A stretch of 64,000 nt of DNA from an uncultured Bacteroides sp. (GCA_902388495.1 CABMPP010000001.1:62001-126000); one strand, 5' to 3'. Shown: positions 10,167-19,811, numbered from the stretch's first letter. The notes: a model not told the origin generated them from the letters alone. Made by a program: numbers and translations.

Positions 10167-11180
10167 ATGATGTTCGGAAAAACCAAATCGCTGTTCCTTA
10201 TCGTAGCCTCGATGTTCTGCATCGCCTCATGTGACAGCATACGTGAAGATTTGCCCCGGTGTGAACTTTGGTTGGAGTTCGCATTCGATTATAATATGGA
10301 ATATGCGGATGCGTTCAATCCGCAGGTGAAATCGGTGGACGTATTTGTGTTTGGTAGTGACGACAAATTGCTCTTCACCAAAAGAGCAGAATCTACTGCA
10401 TTGGTGGCCGGAAACCGAATGCCACTGACTGATGAACTTGATTTTGGCAACTACAAAATACTTACCGTTGGTAGCTTATCCGACAATTTCCGCATTCTGG
10501 ATAATGACGGCCATGAATTGCTTCCGGGAACAACAACTCTCCGGCAAGTCATTGTAGCCTTGAAGCGTGAGTCGAATATTGTAAACTTTGAATTCCCACA
10601 CCTTTACTTTGGCGAAGTGGTGGAGGTGAATCATGTGCCTTTCAACATCGACCACAAAGTATACAAGGTGAACCTGATGCGCAACACCAATCGGTTTAAC
10701 GTTGCCTTGATGAAGACCGTGGAAAGCAAAACAAACGGCACGCAATATACTTTTGCGATTCAGGCGCCGGAGCCTGCCGCTTATTCTTGGGAAAACGAAC
10801 CCACAGACCAGGGCACGGTCACTTATGTGCCCCACTATACAGGCCCGGGCGAGGCTTCTGACGTAATTGTATCTGCCCGCCTGAACACCATGCGCCTGCT
10901 CAACCGAGAAGGCCGGAACTATCGGTTCATCATAAAGAATGCTGATACCGGAGACGAAATATGGAGCTATGACTTGATGAAACTGCTGAGCATTGCCCGG
11001 CCTACCCACCGCCAGGACGGGACGGAACTTCCTTTCCAGGAATACCTCGACCGGCAGAGCGAATGGAACTTGGTGCTTGCAGTTACCGAGAAACCCGAAG
11101 GAGGAGGCCAGGGAGGATTCCTGCAGATAGGCCTTGTTGTGGGTACTTGGATATATTGGCTTCATGATATTGAAATATAA
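10167..11180 (+). CDS. FimB/Mfa2-family fimbrial anchor subunit, lipoprotein
   Basis: A 337-residue protein with lipobox MFCIASC (C22) and the FimB/Mfa2 signature opening EDLPRCELWLEFAFDYN. Members of this family cap the base of type V pili, anchor them to the outer membrane and limit their length. The C-terminal strand VVGTWIYWLHDIEI resembles that of the neighbouring major pilin, consistent with strand-exchange assembly. It is separated from the pilin gene by a 144-bp gap containing an attenuator-like hairpin, and is only 2 bp before the next fimbrillin gene. Confidence 0.85.
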   Translation: MMFGKTKSLFLIVASMFCIASCDSIREDLPRCELWLEFAFDYNMEYADAFNPQVKSVDVFVFGSDDKLLFTKRAESTALVAGNRMPLTDELDFGNYKILTVGSLSDNFRILDNDGHELLPGTTTLRQVIVALKRESNIVNFEFPHLYFGEVVEVNHVPFNIDHKVYKVNLMRNTNRFNVALMKTVESKTNGTQYTFAIQAPEPAAYSWENEPTDQGTVTYVPHYTGPGEASDVIVSARLNTMRLLNREGRNYRFIIKNADTGDEIWSYDLMKLLSIARPTHRQDGTELPFQEYLDRQSEWNLVLAVTEKPEGGGQGGFLQIGLVVGTWIYWLHDIEI

Positions 11181-11182
11181 GA

Positions 11183-12292
11183 ATGAGATATAGACTATTA
11201 CATATACATATCATTTGTTTAGCAATCACCGCCCTTCTGTTTTCGTGCAGTAGAGATGCAACCGACGGAATGCCTCCTCTTGTCCAGGCCCGGCTTAGCA
11301 TCGAACTGGCGGACGATAGGGATGCAGACAGGCAGGAGGAGATACGCTCCATCCGGTTTATTGTGTTTAGTGATGTGTCCGGTTCTGCGGAGCTGGATGT
11401 GAACGAACGTATCATACTGGACAATCCGACTACGGCTACCGACATCACAGCACGAGATCTTCGGGTGACGCCCGACAATGATATTATGGTTATAGTCATT
11501 GCTAACGAACCACAGAGTCTCACAGACGAGCTCAACGGTATCACCAGTCTGGGGATGCTACAGAATATGAAATATAATATCGCTGCTATACTGAACAGCG
11601 ACGGAGAAATCGTTTCATCCACCGGCATGCCCATGACGGGAGTTGTTCGCGATATATCCGTAGTGCCCGATGAAACAAAGAGTATAAGAATGGTTATCGA
11701 ACGTGCTGTGGCCCGGGTCGACATCTTTCTCGAAGCTACAAACGGTGGAGCAGTGACCGGATATACCGCCAACACTACCAAAGTCACTTTGCATAACCTT
11801 ACCCACAACAGCTATTTCGTGATGGGAAATGCAGAGAACGGTACACGTGATAATGCCAATGCTTCAAAGAATTACGGCAAAGTGATTGAGAACGTATCAA
11901 CAGGCGATTTGCTGGAGAAGACCTGGGTGGCTGGAGAAGACAAAATCTGGGCATACTCATCTGCCGCCGGAGCCGAGAATCGGAAGTTGCTCTGTTCGTT
12001 CTATACAGCTGAGCGCATTTTCAGACAGGATAAATCCGACAGGCTGGCCGTCAGTATGGTCAATGTCTTGAAGGGACCTCCTGATACTACCGGAATAACC
12101 GGGAAAGTGATAGAGACAATTACGAAAGTCGATGATAACGGCAGTCCGGTGCCACAGCCATTTATGGAGATCCGGCGGAACAATGTTTATCAGATAACGG
12201 CTCGGGTAGGAAAAGTCGGCATCCAGATACTGGCAGTGACGGTAGAAGATTGGGGTGAACGACAGGACATCAACGTGAATATGGATTTGTAA
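11183..12292 (+). CDS. Minor fimbrillin-like lipoprotein
   Basis: A 369-residue lipoprotein (lipobox ALLFSC, C22). The pattern IRSIRFIVFSDVSGSAELDVNERI, followed by MVIVIANEPQSL and the late ARVDIFLEA and NNVYQITARV ... VTVEDWGE strands, is that of FimA/Mfa-type fimbrillins with two beta-sandwich domains. It starts 2 bp after the FimB/Mfa2-like stop, so it is translationally close-coupled. By position it is likely an accessory (tip or adaptor) subunit. The particular class (Mfa3/4-like or FimC/D-like) cannot be told from the sequence. Confidence 0.75.
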   Translation: MRYRLLHIHIICLAITALLFSCSRDATDGMPPLVQARLSIELADDRDADRQEEIRSIRFIVFSDVSGSAELDVNERIILDNPTTATDITARDLRVTPDNDIMVIVIANEPQSLTDELNGITSLGMLQNMKYNIAAILNSDGEIVSSTGMPMTGVVRDISVVPDETKSIRMVIERAVARVDIFLEATNGGAVTGYTANTTKVTLHNLTHNSYFVMGNAENGTRDNANASKNYGKVIENVSTGDLLEKTWVAGEDKIWAYSSAAGAENRKLLCSFYTAERIFRQDKSDRLAVSMVNVLKGPPDTTGITGKVIETITKVDDNGSPVPQPFMEIRRNNVYQITARVGKVGIQILAVTVEDWGERQDINVNMDL

Positions 12293-12353
12293 TAGCCTTT
12301 GCCGGATGTTTTTTGAATTGCGGATATGTTTTTAATTGCGGAAAGTGAATAAG

Positions 12354-13958
12354 ATGATAAAGTTTAGAAATAGTATCAGGATGATTATGACAGCGACGGT
12401 TCTTCCGTTCGTCTTCTCCTCGTGCATCCGGGAAGAGATGATGTGCGAGAAGCAGATTGTTGTGCAACGTATCGGGGAAGGTGGAAGTGCCGGTACTCGC
12501 GGTGCAGTAATCTCCTCGAATACCGACCTGAAAGGGAAAGATTTCGGTTTCTCAGCCTCCCTGACGCCCAACTCATCTACACCGCAAACATACTTCAGCG
12601 CACGTGCCACGGTGAACACTGACTTGACTGCGACGATATCACCGCCACAATACTGGCCGGGCATGCTGGGTGCCAGTATGAAATTCTTCTCATGGTATCC
12701 GAGCGGTACGTATGCACTTGTTGCAGACTTCTCTACTACTCCCGGGCAGATGGCGCTGGACTATACGGCAGATGCGGCAGCCGCCAATCATGTCGATGTG
12801 TTGGCAGCGGTATCGGAGCCGGCATGGGGTGAAGGCGTGAATATACATTTCTATCACACCCTGACAAAGGTAACCTTCACGTTCCAGAAGCAAGATCCGG
12901 CACCCGATGAGGTTATCATCCGGAAAATAGAGCTACAGAACGTAGGGAAAAGCGGAAAGCTCACCGTGGCCGATATACCGGTTGCGACTACGATAAATAG
13001 CAAGCCTAAATTTGTGTGGAGCGGCATCACGACGGGAGCGGTTGCCTCTGCTCCCGGCAGTAACAATACGGTGACCAAAGAAGCTACCATGATTGGCGAT
13101 ACATTCCTCATGTTGCCGACAGATGCTTTCTCTGCTACGGCCAAGATAGTTATCACCACCAATTTCGGTGACCGGGAGTTCTTGCTCAAGGATATTGCCG
13201 CTGCCAAACCGCATACTTGGGAGTCGGGTGAGTACATCAACTATAACATTACCATCTCGAACGATACCTATCAGATATCTGCCACTCCTCTTGCGTGGGA
13301 TGAAAGTCCGGTGAATGTTATTCTCGATAAGCAGTATTATCTCAAATTGTCGCAGACCAAAGTCGTGACGGCTGCCAATGCTGCTACGGTCGACATAACG
13401 GTCCAGACGAACTATGATGCAAATCCGAATACGGGCTATTCTGCCGGTGCGTCGTTGGATAAGAGTGACATGGATTTTTGGGCAGCGGCCACCATGAGCT
13501 CAATTTCTACTACAGGAGGTGTATATACCTATAATGTCAAAGTTGAGATGCCTAAGTATAACTCCGGAGATGGAACCGAACGAAAGACGTGGTTCTATGT
13601 CAATGCAGGTAACCTGCACCACCGGGTACTTCTGCATCAGTATGGTGGAGACGGAGTGTGGATGACTGCAGAGGTACAGTTGGATGCTAATGATATCGGA
13701 ACCGGAATCATGCAGCGTCGCAAGCTTGTATTTACTTCGGGCAGTCCGGGTACATGGGGTTGGAAAATAACCCAGGTGAATGATCCGGATAAGATTCTGC
13801 TCAACAGCGAGACGATAGTTGAATCGAGCGGTGTGAGTGGCGATGCGGTCTACTTCTACTTCAGGGCTAATGCTGTATCCGGTGATAAAGCTACGCTTAC
13901 GTTGACTAATACCAATGGTGATAATCCGCCCATAACGGTGACATTGACCGCACCGTAG
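12354..13958 (+). CDS. Fimbrillin family lipoprotein with BACON-like C-terminal half
   Basis: A 534-residue lipoprotein (lipobox FVFSSC, C24). The first ~310 residues follow the fimbrillin (Mfa_like_1) pattern: TRGAVISS, FGFSASLTP, YWPGMLGASMKFFSWYPSG, HTLTKVTFTFQK, and a closing LAWDE strand. The second half contains beta-rich repeats ending in TWFYVNAGNLHHRVLLHQYG and is BACON/Ig-like. The frame opens at a TTG at 12336, but the ATG at 12354 follows GGAAAG at a good distance and starts the signal peptide. It is likely an accessory or tip-proximal pilus subunit. It is 37 bp from the next gene and in the same operon. Confidence 0.75.
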   Translation: MIKFRNSIRMIMTATVLPFVFSSCIREEMMCEKQIVVQRIGEGGSAGTRGAVISSNTDLKGKDFGFSASLTPNSSTPQTYFSARATVNTDLTATISPPQYWPGMLGASMKFFSWYPSGTYALVADFSTTPGQMALDYTADAAAANHVDVLAAVSEPAWGEGVNIHFYHTLTKVTFTFQKQDPAPDEVIIRKIELQNVGKSGKLTVADIPVATTINSKPKFVWSGITTGAVASAPGSNNTVTKEATMIGDTFLMLPTDAFSATAKIVITTNFGDREFLLKDIAAAKPHTWESGEYINYNITISNDTYQISATPLAWDESPVNVILDKQYYLKLSQTKVVTAANAATVDITVQTNYDANPNTGYSAGASLDKSDMDFWAAATMSSISTTGGVYTYNVKVEMPKYNSGDGTERKTWFYVNAGNLHHRVLLHQYGGDGVWMTAEVQLDANDIGTGIMQRRKLVFTSGSPGTWGWKITQVNDPDKILLNSETIVESSGVSGDAVYFYFRANAVSGDKATLTLTNTNGDNPPITVTLTAP

Positions 13959-13995
13959 GGATGAAAATAGATGTTTAAGAAAGGAAATTAGAAAG

Positions 13996-16900
13996 ATGAT
14001 ATATAAGACTTCAATGCTCAGAAAGAGCTTTCTTCTGCCGATGTTGCTGGTGGCCGTATGGCTTAGCGGATGTGTGCAGGAAGAGTTTGACACAATGCCT
14101 TCAACGACTGGGAAGGGGGTGGCCTTCAGCCTGACAGTTCCCGATGTGGGCATTCCGTCCGTCTCTTCGCGCACAATGGCCGGAACGGGAACGGACAGCA
14201 AGGAGGATGAGGTGAAAACCGTAGATGTGCTTGTTTTCGATGTATCGCAAACGCCTGCGGTATTTCTGGAACGGGTAGAGGGTACAGGAATTACACAGAA
14301 CTGGGCCGGGGGCGATGCGATGGTAAACTTCTCGGCCGTACTTTCTCCCACTACTGCATTGACCTGCATAGTGGTTGTAGCAAATAAACCGCTCAGCAGC
14401 ATTGCGTCGGGTTTTACAAAAGGGAGCACCACCAAGGTTGAAGTTATGGAGGCGTTGACTCACACCTTAACCGGCAAATGGCCGGCTGACGGATCGACCG
14501 CCGGCGGCTACACGCCGATTCCCATGTACGGGGAGAAGACGGTGACTAAAATAGAGCCGTCAATGAATCCAATAACCGGCATCGGCATGAAGCGCATGCT
14601 GGCGCGTATCGACATACGCAACTCGACGCCAACGTCTAATAACTTCACGGTGGAGGAAGTTTACCTGGCCAATTATAATACCGCCGGTTACGTTGCCCCT
14701 GCCTGGAACACGAACGGACAGGTGATTGAGCCGATGCCGGATGTCCCTAAGATTCCGGGAGATAGTGGCAAGCAGACGGGCGAATCGGTTGTACTTCCAT
14801 ATACTGTGGGTGGCAGCAGGACATACGATGGAGAGATTTACACGTTCGAATCTCCTGCGGCGGCGGATGCCGGTGATGCATCGCAAGACGGGGCTGCAAG
14901 CCGTAAGGATGCTGTCTGCCTGATTGTGAAAGGAAAGATAGGTAGCGGTGAATCGACTTTCTACCGGGTAGACTTTACTAAGGCGGGAACGGCGACGGGC
15001 GAGGAGGTAACGTATTTACCCCTCAAGCGGAACTACAAATATATTATCAGCATTACGGAGGCTTCGGGTGCGGGCTATGCAAGCCTTGGCGAGGCGCTGG
15101 CTTCCTACACGGTGATGTCCAATCTGAAGTTCCGGGTGATACATTATAACCGGGATAAGATTAAGGATGTGGTCTATAACGGGCAGTATATGCTCGGGGT
15201 GGGCGAACCGGAGGTCAATGTAACGCAGTATCAGGATAATAATTATACTATAGATGTTTTCACCGATACTCCCGGCGGATGGAAGGCTTCCGTTACGCAA
15301 GGGGGTGACTGGCTCAAGTTTGCCGACGGAGCTGCTACGGCATCGGGCATTGGGAATGATGATACGAAGCTCGCACTGAAGATTCCCTATTTCAATAATG
15401 ATATAGTCGGAGATTCGCGTACGGCGACCGTTACGCTGACAGCAGGGCGGTTGACCCACGAAATAAAGGTGACACAAAAGGTGATAGACCCTGGCATTAT
15501 CAGGTTTGTCGATGCATACGGGAATATATTGCCGAATGGTCTCTTCTTCCCGATTAGAAATCCCGATGGTGACGACCTGCCCATCGAGCCGCAGACTGTG
15601 TATGTGATGTTCTCCGTAGACAGGATTGGCGGATTCCTGGAAAGCAGAGTGAATAATGATTATAGGAAACTGATACAATATCCTGCCAGCAACGGTATAA
15701 TCCCTCAGTTGGAGATGGGAGGAGATGGCATGAAGATGTTCAGTGAAAGGGTGCAGGCGTTTACTGTACATCCAAACCCAAGAATGTCGGGTGATGGTAC
15801 TAATGTTACAGATAATATTGGCTGGTGGTGGCGCTGGGATGCAATGTACTTTAACCTGTATGATAAAGAGCACTATTTGAAGACTGTATCGTTCCCTATC
15901 AATCAGGGAGAATTGCAGTTCTCGCTTCGATATTATCCCACTACTGTGAATAGCCGTACCTATAAAGTCTTCCTCGGTGCAGAGCAATATCTGCAATTGT
16001 TTGTCAACAACAACTGGGAAATCATGGGTGTAGAGCAGTTGAATGTGGTGAACGATGACGGCAGCGGACTGATGCGTCCCGACCAGGATAATGATGTTAT
16101 TGTGGGCAGGAAGAATGCGGACGAGAAGATGTATAAGCAATCCCTTGTAGGTTATGATGATGGTAATGGAAATGATGTTGTGGGGCATGGATATGACTTC
16201 CGGCTGAAGCTCCACCCCGGCAAGTGGAAAGAGGGGAAAAGTGGAACGATAAGAATCACGTTCAGGAACGTAATGCACACGGTAGCGGATGATCTCTTTC
16301 CATTCTACCGGACGATTGACCTCCAGATGGTATCTGAAGACAAGTCCTATACGACCTCTGGAGAGCCTCTTTTCTATCTCTACCCGCTTCGGTTCGACAA
16401 CCGAATCTTATATCAAACGAACGATGGGGGGGGACGGACCTACATGGGCCGCAAGGAGAGCCTGACCAAAGCAGTCGATGTATGCAAGGAGATAGGCGAT
16501 GGTTGGCGCCTGCCCAACGTCAGCGAGCTGCTGATGTCCTATGTCTATACCGATGCCCTGGGCGGCAATGCGAACGGGGGGAGCGACGAAATGGGCCAGA
16601 ACATATATGGCTGGTATCAGAACTGGACGGGCGACTACTGGTCTTCATCGTACTATACGGCGGCTGCAGATTCCTATTTCCGGTTGGAATTTTCATCGGG
16701 CTTTTTGGGCACTACTCCTGTCGGCAACGATAACTACTTCCGTTGTGTGAGGGACAACACTTATAGCGGAAAGAAGTACCCCTATCTTGATGTGGCCTCG
16801 TCGGGAGTTACCATCGTCTCCCGCGAAGGTGGCGTAGGAACAGATACCTCGGTACTGTTAGCCTCAGGCGAAACCCCGGATACTAGTGAAGCGATGAATA

Positions 16901-17271
16901 AGGTTGCTCCGAAGCTTCTGATAGAGAACACCAGTGGTACCGGTAAGAGCTGGGAGGATGCGAATGCGGCGTGTGTGGCTAAGGGGGACGGTTGGCGATT
17001 GCCCACTCAGCGTGAGATGTTTCTGCTGCTCAGCCTTGGCGGGTCTACGGTAGAGATGGAGAATCAGGGGTTCGGCAGTTCGATGGATTGGGGAAGCGAC
17101 TTTCAGAAGATAGATGCCGTGCATTGGACGCTGACCGGGCGTAATGTCGATGAGTTCTGGTTGGTTGGATATACTTGGGTGCCGGAACGCAATCGCGGTG
17201 AGTTCGGAGCGTGGAGTCAAGATAAAACAGTGACTTGGTCTAAGTACCGCTGTGTGAAGAGTGTGAATTAA
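13996..17271 (+). CDS. Large distal pilus subunit with BACON-like and two DUF1566 lectin-like domains
   Basis: A 1091-residue lipoprotein (lipobox AVWLSGC, C26). The N-terminal ~380 residues are fimbrillin-like (VDVLVFDVS, RMLARIDIRNS, YKYIISITEAS). Next come a BACON-like domain (~407-495; GDWLKF ... TATVTLTAGRLTHEIKVTQ), a middle beta-rich region, and two C-terminal domains of the DUF1566/Fibrobacter paralogous type (~811-925 with GDGWRLPNVSELL, and ~965-1091 with GDGWRLPTQREMF), which have a C-type-lectin-like fold. This layout fits a tip adhesin that binds host or microbial ligands. A run of eight G at 16426-16433 sits just before the first lectin-like domain and could switch it by slippage. 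It is the last gene of the operon. Confidence 0.8.
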   Translation: MIYKTSMLRKSFLLPMLLVAVWLSGCVQEEFDTMPSTTGKGVAFSLTVPDVGIPSVSSRTMAGTGTDSKEDEVKTVDVLVFDVSQTPAVFLERVEGTGITQNWAGGDAMVNFSAVLSPTTALTCIVVVANKPLSSIASGFTKGSTTKVEVMEALTHTLTGKWPADGSTAGGYTPIPMYGEKTVTKIEPSMNPITGIGMKRMLARIDIRNSTPTSNNFTVEEVYLANYNTAGYVAPAWNTNGQVIEPMPDVPKIPGDSGKQTGESVVLPYTVGGSRTYDGEIYTFESPAAADAGDASQDGAASRKDAVCLIVKGKIGSGESTFYRVDFTKAGTATGEEVTYLPLKRNYKYIISITEASGAGYASLGEALASYTVMSNLKFRVIHYNRDKIKDVVYNGQYMLGVGEPEVNVTQYQDNNYTIDVFTDTPGGWKASVTQGGDWLKFADGAATASGIGNDDTKLALKIPYFNNDIVGDSRTATVTLTAGRLTHEIKVTQKVIDPGIIRFVDAYGNILPNGLFFPIRNPDGDDLPIEPQTVYVMFSVDRIGGFLESRVNNDYRKLIQYPASNGIIPQLEMGGDGMKMFSERVQAFTVHPNPRMSGDGTNVTDNIGWWWRWDAMYFNLYDKEHYLKTVSFPINQGELQFSLRYYPTTVNSRTYKVFLGAEQYLQLFVNNNWEIMGVEQLNVVNDDGSGLMRPDQDNDVIVGRKNADEKMYKQSLVGYDDGNGNDVVGHGYDFRLKLHPGKWKEGKSGTIRITFRNVMHTVADDLFPFYRTIDLQMVSEDKSYTTSGEPLFYLYPLRFDNRILYQTNDGGGRTYMGRKESLTKAVDVCKEIGDGWRLPNVSELLMSYVYTDALGGNANGGSDEMGQNIYGWYQNWTGDYWSSSYYTAAADSYFRLEFSSGFLGTTPVGNDNYFRCVRDNTYSGKKYPYLDVASSGVTIVSREGGVGTDTSVLLASGETPDTSEAMNKVAPKLLIENTSGTGKSWEDANAACVAKGDGWRLPTQREMFLLLSLGGSTVEMENQGFGSSMDWGSDFQKIDAVHWTLTGRNVDEFWLVGYTWVPERNRGEFGAWSQDKTVTWSKYRCVKSVN

Positions 17272-17279
17272 TATTCTGC

Positions 17280-17418
17280 CATTCAGAAGCGGGCTATCCG
17301 TCATTCAGAGCGAAGCGAAGAATCTCTTCTCTTTATGCACAACTATACTATGCAAAGGGGAGTAGATTCTTCGCTTCGCTCTGAATGACGGATAGTCTTC
17401 GCTCTGAATAACGGAATG
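17280..17418. repeat. Inverted repeat with 32-bp perfect arms inside a 22-23 bp phased array
   Basis: The arms at 17294-17325 and 17364-17395 are perfect reverse complements separated by 38 nt, located between the convergent pilus and uxuA genes. In addition CATTCAG recurs at 17280 and 17302 (22 nt), and CTTCGCTCTGAAT recurs at 17374 and 17397 (23 nt), so the palindrome is built from phased units. It may terminate transcription from both sides, although neither arm ends in a T tract. Confidence 0.85.
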
Positions 17419-17443
17419 ATAGACTAACTTCTATTTTAAGTTT

Positions 17444-18619
17444 TTATTCCTTAAAGACAGACTTTGCAATCCCCATTTCCAGCCCGCGCAGTTCTGCCAG
17501 TCCGCGGAGGCGGCCGATGCAGGAGTAGCCCGGATTGGTTTTCTTCTTCAGGTCATCCACCATCTGGTGTCCGTGGTCGGGACGCATGGGGATGGAGACA
17601 CCACGCTTCTGTTGCAGTTCGAGGAAGGCCTTCATAACGTGATACATGTCCACGTCGCCCTCCAGGTGGTTGGCTTCGTAGAAGTTGCCTTCGGCATCGC
17701 GCTGCGTGCTGCGCAGGTGGACGAAGTTGATGCGGTCGGCAAACTGCTGCATGATGGCGGCGCAGTCGTTGGCGCTGCTTACGCCGAGCGAGCCGGTGCA
17801 GAGGCAGAGGCCGTTGCTCTTGTTGGGTACGGCATCAATCAGCGCCTGGAAGTCGGCGGCAGAGCTCATGATGCGGGGCAGGCCGAGGATGGAGCAGGGA
17901 GGATCGTCCGGGTGGATGACCAACTCTACGCCGGCTTCGTCGGCAACGGGGGCTATTTCCCGGAGGAAGTAGATCAGGTTGGCGCGCAGCCGTTCGGGCG
18001 TGATGTCCTTGTAGCGGTCCAGTTCCTGCTGGAATTGCTCCAGGGTGAAGCTTTCTTCCGAGCCCGGCAGACCGGCAATCATGTTGCGGACCAGCAGTTG
18101 CTTGTCGGCTTCGGTCATCTGCTCGAAGCGGGCGCGGGCTTTGGCTCGTTCTTCTTCGGAGTAGTCGGCTTCGGCACCGGGACGTTTCAAGAGGAAGAGG
18201 TCGAAGGCAACGAAGGCGGCACGCTCGAAGCGGAGGGCGCGGCTGCCGTCGGGCAACTCATAGGCCAGGTCGGTACGCGTCCAGTCCAGAACGGGCATGA
18301 AGTTGTAGGTGACGATGCGTACACCGCACTGTCCGAGGTTGCGCAGGCTCTGCTTATAGTTGTCAATGTACCGTTGGAAATCTCCCGTCTGGGTTTTGAT
18401 ATGTTCGTGCACCGGCACGCTTTCTACTACAGACCAGCGCAGGCCGACGGCTTCGATCATTTCTTTCCGTTTCATGATTTCTTCTACTGTCCACACTTCG
18501 CCGTTGGGGATGTGGTGCAGGGCGTTCACGATGCCGGTGGCTCCGGCTTGCTTGATGTCCCATAGGCTGACGGGGTCGTTAGGACCATACCAGCGCCAGG
18601 TTTGTTCACATAGTGTCAT
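17444..18619 (-). CDS. uxuA: D-mannonate dehydratase
   Basis: A 391-residue UxuA (EC 4.2.1.8), full length, which converts D-mannonate to 2-keto-3-deoxygluconate in the cytoplasm. Signature stretches are [36 protein letters not shown]'s N-terminal segment, [31 protein letters not shown] and the metal/active-site region MRPDHGHQM near residue 350. It is the last step of the glucuronate branch before KDG kinase. It lies downstream of the oxidoreductase gene on the same strand, but the 345-bp gap contains a 160-bp palindromic element and a short tandem repeat. That element carries a promoter-like sequence pointing towards uxuA, so uxuA may have its own transcription start. Confidence 0.95.
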   Translation of the reverse strand: MTLCEQTWRWYGPNDPVSLWDIKQAGATGIVNALHHIPNGEVWTVEEIMKRKEMIEAVGLRWSVVESVPVHEHIKTQTGDFQRYIDNYKQSLRNLGQCGVRIVTYNFMPVLDWTRTDLAYELPDGSRALRFERAAFVAFDLFLLKRPGAEADYSEEERAKARARFEQMTEADKQLLVRNMIAGLPGSEESFTLEQFQQELDRYKDITPERLRANLIYFLREIAPVADEAGVELVIHPDDPPCSILGLPRIMSSAADFQALIDAVPNKSNGLCLCTGSLGVSSANDCAAIMQQFADRINFVHLRSTQRDAEGNFYEANHLEGDVDMYHVMKAFLELQQKRGVSIPMRPDHGHQMVDDLKKKTNPGYSCIGRLRGLAELRGLEMGIAKSVFKE

Positions 18620-18734
18620 AATGAAATTCGTTTTAAAGTTTGTAATGGGGGGGATTTCAGTTTCTCTCCTTACCAGGGTAGGTGGCCTTCCCTTACCAGG
18701 GTAGATGGTCTTCCCTTACCAGATTGACTCTGTT
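18620..18734 (-). repeat. G7 tract and three 23-bp tandem repeats upstream of uxuA
   Basis: Three direct 23-bp units start at 18668, 18691 and 18714, each beginning CCTTACCAG; the first two differ at two positions and the third is more degenerate. A run of seven G on the + strand lies at 18647-18653, about 30 nt before the uxuA start. No gene is visible here. The period matches the other arrays in this window. Confidence 0.75.
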
Positions 18735-18736
18735 TT

Positions 18737-18942
18737 GACAGGAATATGAGCAAGAGTATCTCCAACTCCTCCGCCTGAAAGGGGAGGTGCCCGTAGGGCG
18801 GAGGGGTTTTACATCCGAAGGGACTTATCTATTGCAAAGTTACTCTCTGCTTATGTAAGACCCCCTCCCCCCTACGGGGTACTCCCCCTTTCAGGCGGGA
18901 GAGTTGGAGATACTTATGTTTATCATTTCATTCATGTCTATC
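18737..18942. repeat. Palindromic intergenic element, copy 1 (core 18755-18914)
   Basis: A 160-bp imperfect palindrome whose arms each contain an inner hairpin (CCTCCGCC ... GGCGGAGG on the left, CTCCCCC/GGGGGAG type on the right). It is repeated in reverse orientation at 50426-50585 with only two differences, and similarity extends about 10-25 bp into both flanks. On the minus strand its centre contains TAACTTTG (18835-18842), a match to the Bacteroides -7 element facing uxuA. There is no coding capacity, so it is a non-autonomous repeat or MITE-like element. Confidence 0.85.
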
Positions 18943-18964
18943 ATCCTGCCGAACTCACGTAATT

Positions 18965-19774
18965 TTAAATCGAGAATGCGTCAAAACCGCCGTCTACCAC
19001 TGACAATGCTCCCGTGACGAAGCTGGATGCATCGCTGATAAGGTAGTGTATGGTGCCGAACAGCTCTTCCGGCTCGGCAAAGCGGCCGCAGGGAGTATGG
19101 GCAATGATGGTCTTGGCACGGTCGGTATAAGAACCGTCTTCATTTGTCAACAGTGCGCGGTTTTGGTTGGTCAGCAAGAAGCCGGGAACGATGGCGTTTA
19201 CGCGCAGCTCGGGGCTGAACTTGACGGCCAGTTCCGTAGCCATGTAGCGGGTATAGTTGGCAATGGCAGCCTTAGCAGAGCCGTAACCTACCACACGGGT
19301 CAGCGGGCGCAGGGCAGACTCAGAACAGAAGTTGACGATGGCGCCCTTCTTGTTCCGGGCCATGACGTCTACAAACGCCATTGTAGGCAGGATGGTACCG
19401 AAGAGGTTGAGGTCGACTACTTTCTTGAATGCATCTACATCCAGGTCGAGCACGGTCTTATCCGGTGCGATGGTGGCGCCGGGCATATTGCCTCCGGCAG
19501 CGTTCAGCAGCACGTCGATGGTGCCGAAGCGTTCGAGGATGGCCTTCTTGTTATCTTCCAGGATATCTTTGTTCAGTACGTCGGTGACGAGGAACAGGGC
19601 TTCTGTCTTTTGGCTGAGTTCAGCTTCCAGTTGTTTGCCGAGCTCTTCTACACGGTCCAGGATGACCAGTTTTGCACCTTGCTCTGCCAGGTAGCCTGCA
19701 ATGCTTTTACCTAAGATACCACAACCGCCGGTGAGGACGATTACTTTTCCCTTAATGTCGAATAAGTTTTTCAT
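18965..19774 (-). CDS. SDR-family D-mannonate/fructuronate oxidoreductase
   Basis: A 269-residue short-chain dehydrogenase with TGGCGILG (NAD(P) binding, ~15-22), the NAAGG motif, a catalytic Ser in FCSESAL, and YGSAK (Tyr/Lys). SDR enzymes next to uxuA are usually the D-fructuronate reductase (D-mannonate oxidoreductase) of the glucuronate pathway, replacing the classic UxuB family. The pairing with uxuA is the main functional evidence; 2-deoxygluconate-type dehydrogenases are an alternative. It has its own promoter with -7 element TACTTTTG on the minus strand (19804-19811). A weak copy of the PUL operator lies 44 nt upstream of the predicted start. Confidence 0.85.
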   Translation of the reverse strand: MKNLFDIKGKVIVLTGGCGILGKSIAGYLAEQGAKLVILDRVEELGKQLEAELSQKTEALFLVTDVLNKDILEDNKKAILERFGTIDVLLNAAGGNMPGATIAPDKTVLDLDVDAFKKVVDLNLFGTILPTMAFVDVMARNKKGAIVNFCSESALRPLTRVVGYGSAKAAIANYTRYMATELAVKFSPELRVNAIVPGFLLTNQNRALLTNEDGSYTDRAKTIIAHTPCGRFAEPEELFGTIHYLISDASSFVTGALSVVDGGFDAFSI

Positions 19775-19803
19775 GATTCATGTATTTTAGTTTATCGTTT
19801 CTG

Positions 19804-19811
19804 CAAAAGTA
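19804..19811 (-). promoter_or_regulatory. -7 element for the oxidoreductase-uxuA genes
   Basis: Read on the minus strand this is TACTTTTG, a full TAnnTTTG match, placing the start near 19800 and giving a 26-nt leader. The sequence CACATAAAAATTATC at 19844-19858 resembles the proximal PUL operator at the same -44 distance (12 of 17 positions). Confidence 0.6.
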
